From positions 3,270,001 to 3,334,000 of the forward strand of contig NZ_AP027080.1 in NCBI RefSeq assembly GCF_030295405.1: a DNA stretch of 64,000 nucleotides, given 5' to 3'. Source of the DNA: Mesoterricola silvestris (GTDB taxonomy: Bacteria > Acidobacteriota > Holophagae > Holophagales > Holophagaceae). The notes under the pieces were generated by a model, which worked only from the letters and a program-made list of their open reading frames with translations, had not been told where the DNA came from and ran no database searches. Numbering within the stretch: the stretch's first letter is position 1; each line of letters starts with the position of its first letter. The position numbers and the translations under genes were made by a program. Below are positions 1 to 6,980 of this stretch, piece after piece.

Positions 1-415
1 CCAGCTTCAGGGCCTCCTCGGCCTGGGCCGCGGCCGTCACGTCCCGCACGACGGCGATCACGCGCCCGAAGGCGGTGGTGAGCCGGACCTCGCTCCAGAA
101 GAAGGACCCGTCCGCGCGCCGGGAACGCCAGGGGAACTCCACGCGCCCCCGGGCCAGGGATTCCCGGATCCGCACCTGGGCCTCGGCCAGGGTGTACCCC
201 TCCTCGGCCGCGCTGAGCATCTCCAGGTCCAGGCCCGCCATGGCCTCCGGGGAGTGCCCGAACATCTCCAGGCAGGCCCGGTTCACCTCCAGGATCCGCC
301 CCGTGACCGCGTCATGGATGAGCACCGCGTCCGGCAGGGCGTCCAGGATGAGGGCATAATCCAGCGGCGCACCCCCCGGGCTGGGTTCCATCAACGGTGG
401 CCCAATGGAAAACAT
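1..415 (-). CDS. PAS-domain signalling protein (sensor kinase N-terminus, partial)
   Basis: The minus-strand reading frame is open to the left edge of the window, so only the N-terminal ~138 residues are seen. They form one PAS domain: an N-cap (DALPDAVLIHDAVTGRILEVN), the middle part with an MFGHSPEAM segment, then a PAC segment (RADGSFFWSEVRLT, ending FGRVIAVVRDVTAAAQAEEALKL) that leads into a probable coiled-coil linker. Such N-termini are common in histidine kinases and GGDEF proteins; the output domain lies outside the window, so the class is unknown. The start ATG at 415 has GAGGAGG a few bases upstream; an internal ATG at 391 has no comparable site. No signal peptide or membrane segment is visible in the part seen. 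Confidence 0.8.
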   Translation of the reverse strand, partial: MFSIGPPLMEPSPGGAPLDYALILDALPDAVLIHDAVTGRILEVNRACLEMFGHSPEAMAGLDLEMLSAAEEGYTLAEAQVRIRESLARGRVEFPWRSRRADGSFFWSEVRLTTAFGRVIAVVRDVTAAAQAEEALKL

Positions 416-881
416 GCGCCTCCTCGACGAGGTCTGGCCGATTTGTTGGTTCATTATGCTCCAGGAGGGTGGGCAAGCAATCGTCCGTGTCCCGGACTTT
501 CGCCCCGGGTCGTTGGCGCAGGCAAGCTGCGCCAACGGGAAGGCACCGTCCTTGGGACCCGGAGGTGTGCTGCCGCGTTCCTTCTTCGATGGTCCGTGGG
601 GCGGGTGACGGTTCTGGGCTCCCCTGGAGGACCTAGGCATTGGGGGTACGCTTCGAGTGATCCGGGAGCGGATTGGTTGGCGCCGACGCTGATCGCCAAT
701 GGTTATTGCTTAACTAATTAAGCGTCGGCGCGGCCCCATAACCGCCATGGAGGACGCGAAGCGGGTCCATGCCCGACCGCTGCCAATGGGTGAAACACCG
801 CCCTCTCGTCCAGACGGGGGCTTTCCGTCGGCGCCGGCCCCGCCGGCGACGACGAACCGGGGCGAAGGTCCGGAACCCGGC
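416..881. other. 466-bp gene-free stretch with several inverted repeats
   Basis: No supported gene. It separates two minus-strand genes, so it holds the 3' end of the kinase transcript and the promoter region of the PAS gene. Visible structure: a perfect 10-bp inverted repeat CGTTGGCGCA/TGCGCCAACG at 511-520 and 528-537; a perfect 11-bp inverted repeat GCGCCGACGCT/AGCGTCGGCGC at 680-690 and 721-731 around an unusually AT-rich 30-nt loop; and a 7-bp GC-only stem at 832-848 just after the kinase stop. None is followed by a U-tract, so none is a clear intrinsic terminator. Confidence 0.6.
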
Positions 882-3620
882 CTAGGGGTGTAGCCCGTCC
901 ACTTCGAAGAGTTCGCTGAGCTTGCGGTCGCAGGTGTAGGCCACGGTGCGGGCGTCGGGGGTCATGAAGACGCTGCGGACCTGGAGGTGGCCGGCGGGGT
1001 CGGGGGGGGTGAAGGCGCGCACGGGGGTGCCGGTCCCGGTGGCCGGGTCCAGGCGGCGCAGGACCACGGGCAGGGCGGCCAGTTCGCTGCGCACGTGGAT
1101 GCCCCGGCCATCGCCGGTCCAGCCCACGATCCGCTCGCCCTTGGCCAGGCCCCGGATGGGCTGGGGGGCCGAGCCCCCATGCACGGGGACGATGAACCAG
1201 TCCTTGGCGTTGCCCGTGGCGATGAAGCGGGTGCCGTCGGGGGAGAGGGGGGTGAGGCCGGCCACCATGGCGCCCAGGCCCTCCGGGGTGAAGAGCCGCG
1301 GTTCGCCCTTGCCGGGAATCCAGTGGTACCAACCCATCTGGTCGTTCTCCTGGCCCTGGAAGACCAGTTCGGCACCGCGCTGGAAGGCGGTGCCCAGGCC
1401 CCGGAAACGCCGGGGCATGGGCAGCACCCGGGAGGTGCCGGCCCCGGTGGGCATGAAGAAGAAGTAGCCCACCGGGTCGCCCTTGGCGTCCTTGACGGCC
1501 CCCGGGGTGAGCCCGGCCTGCTGGAAGGCCGCGGCGGCCCCGCGGTCCAGGTCCTTGGGTCCCAGGAAATCGATGGAGAGCTGCAGGGAGGAGCCGTCCG
1601 GAGCCAGGGTCATGGGATTGCCCCGGGCCAGCTTCACGGGAGCGGCCTCGTCAAGGCGGTACACGTACGCCTGGTCCAGGGCGGTGCCGCCGTCCAGGGC
1701 CGGGGACTCCAGCAGGAGCAGGGTCCGGCCGTCGGCGCTGAGGCCCGTGGCCTGGGTGCCTTCGAGGATGGAGATCTCCCGGGTGGCGCCGTCCCGCTGC
1801 ACGAAGACGCCCCGGTGCACCCGCTGGCTGGCCAGGAGGGCCCGCCCCTGGGGCGAGATGTCCATGAGCTGCTTGGCCCCCTCGCCCCGCCACACCAGGC
1901 GCTTGGCGCCCCGGCCCGACAGGGCCCAGAGGGTCGTCTGGTCCCCCTCCCATTCCGTGAACCAGAGCTCCCCCGAAGGGCTCCAGGCCAGGCCGGTGAG
2001 GGTCTGGGCCAGGGAATCGCCTTCCTTGGAGAAGAGCACCTTGAGGGTCCCCTTGCGGTCGAACACGCCGATCTCGGAAACGCCCCGGTTGCTGTCGCTG
2101 TGGATGACGGCGAGGCGGTCCCCCCCCGGGGCCAGGCGCAGGCACTTGATGCCCGTGGCGCCGCCGTCCTCCGTGAAGACCGCGCGCCCCGACGGGAATT
2201 CCAGCCGCAGGAACCCCTTGTCGTCCATGGCCAGGAGGGCCATGCTCTGGCCGTCCCAGGCGGCGTCGCTCACGTCCTCCAGGATGTCCTTGACGCTGCC
2301 GCCGCCCCCGGGGGCCTGGGCCAGGAGCCCGCTGAAGCGGCCCCCGAACCGGCGCACCGGGTTGCGCAGCAGGGCCAGCTCGCCGCTGGCCGAGACGCCC
2401 AGGAGCAGGGCGTCGGCGATGCCCAGGGCCCGGGGGCCCTCCGTGCCGGGGTAGAGGGCGAAGATCTCCGGCCTGCCGCCCTGGAGGCGGGCGGAATAGA
2501 AGATCGTCCTGCCGTCGGGGCCGAAAAAGGCCGATTCCAGGGTGCCCGGGGCGGTGTTCACCCGGTGGAACACCGGCGCGGGCGGCGCCGGCGCGGGGCG
2601 CAGGAAGGCCGCCGCCACGGCCAGGGCCGCCAGGATCCCCAGGGCCCAGGCCGGCACCCTCCGGCGGGGCTTGTGGGGCGCCATGGGGCTGCCCTGGGAG
2701 ACCGTGTCCAGGTGCTGCAGGGCGAAGGCGATGTCCCGCATGGACTGGAACCTCGCCTCGGGGCGCTTCTCCAGGCAGTGGCCCACGATGCTCTCCAGGG
2801 CCGGGGAGAGGGGTCCCCGGGGGCCCTTGAGCTCGGGGGGATCCTGGTTGAGGATCGCCTCGAAGGTCAGGGCCGCGGTGTCCTTCCGGAAGGCGCGCTG
2901 GCCGCTGAGCAGTTCGAAGAGCAGCACCCCGAAGCTGAAGATGTCGCTGCGGGCGTCCAGGTCCTCGCCCCGCACCTGCTCTGGGCTCATGTAGCCCAGG
3001 GTGCCCACCACCATCCCGGCCTGGGTGCCCGGGTCGGAGGCCTCGGGGGCCCGGAAGGGCACGGGGGATTGGCGGGTGGCCGAAGGCGGCTCGGAGGCGG
3101 TGAGGGTCTCCTCCTGGAGCCCCGGGGACGGGCTCCAGCGGGGCATGGCCTTGGCCAGGCCGAAGTCCAGGACCTTCACCTGCCCGTCCTTGCACAGGAA
3201 GATGTTCTCGGGCTTGATGTCCCGGTGCAGGATGCCCTTGTCGTGGGCCGCGGCCAGGCCCAGGGCCACCTGCACGGCGATGTCCAGGGCCTTGCGGGGC
3301 GCCAGGATCCCGGGCCGCAGCCGCTCCCGCAGGTTCTCGCCCTCCAGCAGCTCCATGGCCGCGTAGCAGGTCCGGCCCTCCCTCCCGAAGTCGAAGATCC
3401 CCATCACGTTGGGGTGGGAGAGGGCCGCGACGGCCTTGGCCTCCCGTTCGAACCGCGCCACCCGCACGGGATCGTCGGCCATGGAGGCCGGCAGGACCTT
3501 CACGGCCACGAGGCGGTCCAGCTTGGAGTCCTTCGCCTTGTACACGACGCCCATGCCGCCCAGACCGATCTGGGACAGGATCACATAGGGCCCGAGATGG
3601 GCGCCGGGTTCGAGGGTCAT
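882..3620 (-). CDS. Membrane Ser/Thr protein kinase with C-terminal TolB-like propeller
   Basis: 912 residues. The N-terminal Hanks-type kinase domain (about 10-305) has a glycine-rich loop (GLGGMG), catalytic Lys41, the HRDIKPEN loop at 132-139, DFG at 152-154 and SPE at 212-214. The activation segment carries an extra ~45 residues rich in Ser, Thr and Pro. A single membrane segment follows at about 322-341, then ~570 residues with WD40/TolB-like blades (for example SPDGTRFIATG, TPDARTVAYT), predicted outside the membrane. Known role of such proteins: phosphorylation of Ser/Thr in response to an envelope signal read by the propeller; the ligand is unknown. I chose the ATG at 3620 because AGGAG precedes it; an in-frame start at 3680 would overlap the upstream gene and add a sequence unlike kinase N-termini. 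Confidence 0.9.
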   Translation of the reverse strand: MTLEPGAHLGPYVILSQIGLGGMGVVYKAKDSKLDRLVAVKVLPASMADDPVRVARFEREAKAVAALSHPNVMGIFDFGREGRTCYAAMELLEGENLRERLRPGILAPRKALDIAVQVALGLAAAHDKGILHRDIKPENIFLCKDGQVKVLDFGLAKAMPRWSPSPGLQEETLTASEPPSATRQSPVPFRAPEASDPGTQAGMVVGTLGYMSPEQVRGEDLDARSDIFSFGVLLFELLSGQRAFRKDTAALTFEAILNQDPPELKGPRGPLSPALESIVGHCLEKRPEARFQSMRDIAFALQHLDTVSQGSPMAPHKPRRRVPAWALGILAALAVAAAFLRPAPAPPAPVFHRVNTAPGTLESAFFGPDGRTIFYSARLQGGRPEIFALYPGTEGPRALGIADALLLGVSASGELALLRNPVRRFGGRFSGLLAQAPGGGGSVKDILEDVSDAAWDGQSMALLAMDDKGFLRLEFPSGRAVFTEDGGATGIKCLRLAPGGDRLAVIHSDSNRGVSEIGVFDRKGTLKVLFSKEGDSLAQTLTGLAWSPSGELWFTEWEGDQTTLWALSGRGAKRLVWRGEGAKQLMDISPQGRALLASQRVHRGVFVQRDGATREISILEGTQATGLSADGRTLLLLESPALDGGTALDQAYVYRLDEAAPVKLARGNPMTLAPDGSSLQLSIDFLGPKDLDRGAAAAFQQAGLTPGAVKDAKGDPVGYFFFMPTGAGTSRVLPMPRRFRGLGTAFQRGAELVFQGQENDQMGWYHWIPGKGEPRLFTPEGLGAMVAGLTPLSPDGTRFIATGNAKDWFIVPVHGGSAPQPIRGLAKGERIVGWTGDGRGIHVRSELAALPVVLRRLDPATGTGTPVRAFTPPDPAGHLQVRSVFMTPDARTVAYTCDRKLSELFEVDGLHP

Positions 3621-3642
3621 GGGGGCTCCTGCCCCCAGTTTA

Positions 3643-4167
3643 CTACGCCTTGCCCTGCCACCGCTGGAAACGCTGGACATAGTCCGCCACGGTCCCTCCC
3701 GGGTCCTGGCCCAGGGCGGCGAAATAGGCCGTGAGGTAGCCCCGCACGATCACCGCGGCCGAAGGCAGATCCAGGAAACTCTCCTCCTCCAGGGCCTGCA
3801 GGTAGCTGATCCGCACATGGGTCTCCCCCGCCATGCGCTCCAGGGTGAACCCCGCGGCCTCCCGGGTCCGCCGCAGGGCGGGGCCGTCCAGGACGCCCCC
3901 CGGGTCCCGGGCGGGGGCCGGCACCGGCCGGGGCGGAGGCTGGGGCCCGTCCAGGAGCCCGCAGAGTTCCGCGAACGCGGCCTCCACCTCGGCCAGGACC
4001 CGCGCCTGGGCCTCGGGGTCGAACTCGTCCATGGTGGGCAGGGTGGAGCCCGCGTACAGGCCCTTGAGGAAAGTGTGGGCGCGGCGGATCTCGTCCAGGC
4101 CGGCGCCGGGATCCACCTCCAGGATCTCGCGGCAGCGGGCCTCCCCGAAGGGGGGAAGGCCCGTCAC
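3643..4167 (-). CDS. J-like domain plus RodZ-type helix-turn-helix protein
   Basis: 174 residues from a GTG start whose GTGA overlaps the stop of the MinD-like gene, so the two are almost certainly co-translated. Residues ~8-75 resemble a DnaJ J-domain (REILEVDPGAGLDEIRRAH) but have no HPD motif, so stimulation of a DnaK is doubtful. Residues ~90-165 look like the RodZ/HTH_25 helix-turn-helix (LRRTREAAGFTLERMAGETHV, then IRGYL-like VRGYLTAYF). No membrane segment is seen, unlike RodZ. Similar gene pairs beside MinD-like ATPases occur in Deltaproteobacteria, as far as I recall. Function unknown; a regulatory or assembly adaptor of the ATPase is a guess. Confidence 0.75.
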   Translation of the reverse strand: MTGLPPFGEARCREILEVDPGAGLDEIRRAHTFLKGLYAGSTLPTMDEFDPEAQARVLAEVEAAFAELCGLLDGPQPPPRPVPAPARDPGGVLDGPALRRTREAAGFTLERMAGETHVRISYLQALEEESFLDLPSAAVIVRGYLTAYFAALGQDPGGTVADYVQRFQRWQGKA

Positions 4168-5072
4168 GGCTGCGCCTCCCAGCGGGCGCGGGTCCTGAGG
4201 ATGCCTTCGAGGATGGAATCCAGGTCGTTGCGCAGGGCGAAGGAGGCCCCCTGGAGCACCAGCGAGGATCCCTGCCCGAACTGGTTCCACATGTCCTTGT
4301 CGTGGTGGATGAACCCGGCCATTTCCGTGGGCAGGTGGAAGAACTTGACCACGGCGCTGCGGGCGGCGCGTCCCTGGTCCACCTGGCGGAATTCCCGCAC
4401 TTCGTTGAGGACCAGGTGGAGCTTGAGCTTGCCCTGCTCGCGCCGATAGGCCTCGGCGAAGGCCGGCGAAAGGTCCGAGAGGTGCCGGGCCAGGTCCTGG
4501 ACGGTGGCGATCCCATGGGCGGCCCGCTCCTTCCAGATGGTCCGGGCCTGGTCGCGCAGGTGGGCCTCGGCCAGGATTCCGCTGAGCTGGCGGTACTGGA
4601 GGTTCTTCACGAACAGGTAGAAGTTCTCGATGGAAAGCGGTTCGGGGGTGATGACCGCCACTTTCACGTCGGCCAGGAGGAAGGCGTCCAGGGTGTCGTA
4701 CTGGGTGCCCGCCCCCAGGTCCAGGATCACGTGGTCCGCCTCCAGGCGCCGGAGGTGGCGGAAGAGTTTCAGTTTCTGGGCCGAATTCATGCCGTCGGTG
4801 TTGGCGGAATTGAGATTGCCCGGCACCAGCTGGAGGCCCGGGACCCGGGTGTCCAGGGCCAGCTCCTCCAGGGTGGCCTTGCCGTCCAGGAAGCGGCCCA
4901 GGTTGGCCGGGGGGTTTCGCAAACCACAGTACGTGTGCTGGTTGGCCCCGCCGAAATCGGCGTCCACCAGAACGACCCGGCGGGAGCGCTCCGCCAAGCG
5001 AAGGGCCAACCCGTTGGACACGAGGCTCTTGCCCGTGCCGCCCTTGCCTCCCCCCACTGCCCATATCAGCAT
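4164..5072 (-). CDS. MinD/ParA-family P-loop ATPase
   Basis: 302 residues. The deviant Walker A motif GGGKGGTGKS is at residues 7-16, switch I has VDADFGGANQH at about 37-47, and the Walker B-like segment VILDLGAGTQYD follows at about 114. This is the SIMIBI/MinD fold, an ATP-dependent dimer switch. No amphipathic C-terminal helix typical of MinD is obvious, and no minC or minE is nearby, so a division-site role is not supported; FlhG-like, polar-organising or other partitioning roles remain possible. It is translationally coupled to the J-like/HTH gene and lies upstream of the Ser/Thr kinase on the same strand. The C-terminal half carries family-typical text about lipid-like or stress partners only by analogy, which I do not claim. 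Confidence 0.85.
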   Translation of the reverse strand: MLIWAVGGGKGGTGKSLVSNGLALRLAERSRRVVLVDADFGGANQHTYCGLRNPPANLGRFLDGKATLEELALDTRVPGLQLVPGNLNSANTDGMNSAQKLKLFRHLRRLEADHVILDLGAGTQYDTLDAFLLADVKVAVITPEPLSIENFYLFVKNLQYRQLSGILAEAHLRDQARTIWKERAAHGIATVQDLARHLSDLSPAFAEAYRREQGKLKLHLVLNEVREFRQVDQGRAARSAVVKFFHLPTEMAGFIHHDKDMWNQFGQGSSLVLQGASFALRNDLDSILEGILRTRARWEAQP

Positions 5073-5228
5073 GAATTACCCATAAGAATGTTCAAGTCCA
5101 CCCTAACAGAACCAGAGCAATCAGTTTAGGGTCCAGGAAGAATCCATGGGAAAAATCAGTAATATTGAGATTTTTATATATTCCCGGGTATTTGTTGACA
5201 TATTCTACGAAATGACACTGGAAGGCTC

Positions 5229-6188
5229 ATGGATCCGACGAACCAACCGCCTGACCCCTCTCCCTTCCTCTCCTGGAAGGACCCCCGGGAGGTCGCGAAA
5301 CGAATAAAAATCCTCATCAAGGCCATCGAACAAAGCCCCGTATCCGTCATCATCACGGATCCCCGGGGCGTCATTCAATACGTGAACCCCAAGTTCACGA
5401 AGCTGATGGGTTACACCCTGGAGGAGGCGGTCGGTCAGACGCCGCGCATCCTCAAGGGCGGGTTCCTCACCCGGGAGTTCTACACGAACCTGTGGGACAC
5501 CATCCTGGCGGGCAACGAGTGGCACGGGCTCTTCCACAACCGCACCAAGCAAGGCGACCTGGTGTGGGAACTGGCCTCCATCTCCCCCATCCGGGACGAC
5601 AACGGCGTCATCACCCATTTCGTGGGCGTCAAGGAGGACATCACCGAGCTCAAGCGCCTCCAGGACCAGATGGCCCACATGGCCCACCATGACCAGCTCA
5701 CGGGCCTTCCCAACCGGTTCCTCTTCCTGGACCGCCTGAGCCAGATGCTGGCCCAGGCCCGGCGCCGGGAAACCTCCTTCGCGGTGCTCTACCTGGACCT
5801 GGACGACTTCAAGGCCGTCAACGACACCCGGGGCCACGCCGCCGGGGACAGCCTCCTGACCGCGGTGGCCCAGCGCCTACAGGGCTGCGTGCGCGAAACC
5901 GACACCGTGAGCCGCATGGGCGGCGACGAATTCACCATCCTCCTCGCCGATGTCCACGACCTGGCCGACGTGGAGCGCATCGTGGCCACGATCCTCACGG
6001 CCATTTCCACCCCCTTCACCGTCGGGGACGCGGAGTGCAGGGTGGGCGTCTCCATCGGGGTGGCCATCTACCCCCTGGACGGCCTCGACGTGGACCCCCT
6101 GCTTTCCACCGCCGATGGGGCCCTCTACAAGGTCAAGGCCAGCGGCCGCGGGGGCTATTGCTTCCCGGCGCGCCATGCCGAGCCCTAG
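5229..6188 (+). CDS. PAS-GGDEF diguanylate cyclase
   Basis: 319 residues, soluble. A PAS domain with its PAC tail spans about 30-142 (ending FVGVKEDITELKRLQ), followed by a GGDEF domain at about 150-315. The active-site GGDEF is intact at 231-235, and an inhibitory I-site RETD sits at 222-225, exactly five residues before it. The expected reaction is two GTP to cyclic di-GMP with product feedback inhibition. No EAL domain follows. The ATG at 5229 has GGAAGG upstream. The gene is divergent from the MinD-like operon across a 156-bp AT-rich gap in which I could not assign a convincing promoter. With a flagellar operon 16 kb away, control of motility or attachment is plausible but not shown. Confidence 0.93.
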   Translation: MDPTNQPPDPSPFLSWKDPREVAKRIKILIKAIEQSPVSVIITDPRGVIQYVNPKFTKLMGYTLEEAVGQTPRILKGGFLTREFYTNLWDTILAGNEWHGLFHNRTKQGDLVWELASISPIRDDNGVITHFVGVKEDITELKRLQDQMAHMAHHDQLTGLPNRFLFLDRLSQMLAQARRRETSFAVLYLDLDDFKAVNDTRGHAAGDSLLTAVAQRLQGCVRETDTVSRMGGDEFTILLADVHDLADVERIVATILTAISTPFTVGDAECRVGVSIGVAIYPLDGLDVDPLLSTADGALYKVKASGRGGYCFPARHAEP

Positions 6189-6250
6189 TGCCTGTCGGCA
6201 ACCCCAAGGTGCCTTGAACCCGCGATGGAAGGGTCAGTTCCAGGTTGAGC

Positions 6251-6848
6251 GGATCCCATTTCATCCCAACAATCGGCGTTCATCCCTGTTTCCGCAGGGC
6301 TGACGCAGAGGTGGGTCGAAGCGCAAGTTACTCGACATCCTTCACTTCGAGTTCCATTCCTCCGGTCCCTTTGCCAGGACTCATTCCCAGCCTTCGAACC
6401 TCGATCTTCGCCTTGCCGAAATTGACGAGGAGGCAGGTCGGCAATCCTGTCGCCCTCAGGTAATTCAGGCCCTGGGCCACGTCAACGTCACCCAGGGCCT
6501 GGATGGCTTTGACCTCCACGATGACCCGGCCCTCGACGACGAGATCAGCTTTATACCTTCCGACCCTCGCGCCCTCGTAGAACACGTCGAGGACCTTCTG
6601 TTGAGCAAAGGTGACCTTGGCCCTACGGAGCTCGAACGCCAGCGCGTTTTCGTATACCTTCTCCACGAAACCATGGCCCAGGATGTTTGCGACGCGGTAG
6701 CTTAGGCCGATGATCTGCTGCGTGATCGGGTCCTGGATGGGCATGGGCGGGCTCCTCGACACAAAGGTGGCGACAACTCCCTGCGAAGTTCGAACGGGGA
6801 TGAAAAGGATCCAGGGGAAAAAGCAGGATAAGGAACGTCTGGTCAAGG
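6251..6848. mobile_element. Repeat-bounded element A carrying the GxxExxY gene
   Basis: The gene at 6328-6744 is enclosed by flanks that recur, without the gene, at 37472-37655. The left flank (about 6260-6340) has TTCATCC repeats, then CATCCCTGTTTCCGCAGGG and a GAGGTGGGTCG segment. The right flank (about 6763-6846) contains AAAGGTGGCGACAACTCCC and ends AAAAAGCAGGATAAGGAACG. The two ends are imperfect inverted repeats of each other: each has a TTCATCCC(C/T)GTT segment followed by CGCAGGG. I see no clear target-site duplication. Related arms occur at 50.73 and 52.60 kb. Boundaries are approximate. Confidence 0.65.
6328..6744 (-). CDS. GxxExxY protein, putative PD-(D/E)XK-fold nuclease
   Basis: 138 residues. 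The naming motif G25-x-x-E28-x-x-Y31 (GFVEKVY) is intact. Further on it has Asp67 (YKADLVV), E77-V-K79 (VEVKA) and Q91-x-x-x-Y95 (QGLNY). This is the D...ExK...QxxxY spacing of PD-(D/E)XK nucleases of the RecB/Cas4 type; that reading is mine from the sequence, and nuclease activity is inference. The ATG at 6744 follows GAGGAG by seven bases; a longer in-frame start lies in the repeat flank and is unlikely. The last codons and stop fall inside the left flank of the surrounding element and are the part retained in the gene-less copy at 37.5 kb. No neighbour suggests a pathway; it appears to be cargo of, or to drive, the element. Confidence 0.85.
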   Translation of the reverse strand: MPIQDPITQQIIGLSYRVANILGHGFVEKVYENALAFELRRAKVTFAQQKVLDVFYEGARVGRYKADLVVEGRVIVEVKAIQALGDVDVAQGLNYLRATGLPTCLLVNFGKAKIEVRRLGMSPGKGTGGMELEVKDVE

Positions 6849-6968
6849 CTGGAGCCAGATCACCGCGCAGGCGATCGGCGTCCGCGCTCCTCTAGCGGCA
6901 ACCTGGATACCGCCTTCGCACCTTGAGTCAACGTAGCTATTCATGACCTAGGGTTTGCCGACACACCT

Positions 6969-6974
6969 TAGAAT
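6969..6974 (+). promoter_or_regulatory. -10-like TAGAAT just before the helicase ATG
   Basis: TAGAAT ends six bases before the ATG at 6981 and no Shine-Dalgarno sequence lies between them. If this is the -10 element, transcription would start at or next to the ATG, giving a leaderless message. No good -35 hexamer is seen at 16-18 bp. Confidence 0.4.
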
Positions 6975-6980
6975 CTTGGA

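Noticed and set aside
987-3734. Very long open frames antisense to the kinase, helicase, Omp85 and other genes
   Set aside because: They arise from the high GC content. Their translations are low-complexity Gly/Pro/Arg/Ala strings without domains, and the opposite strand carries recognisable proteins.
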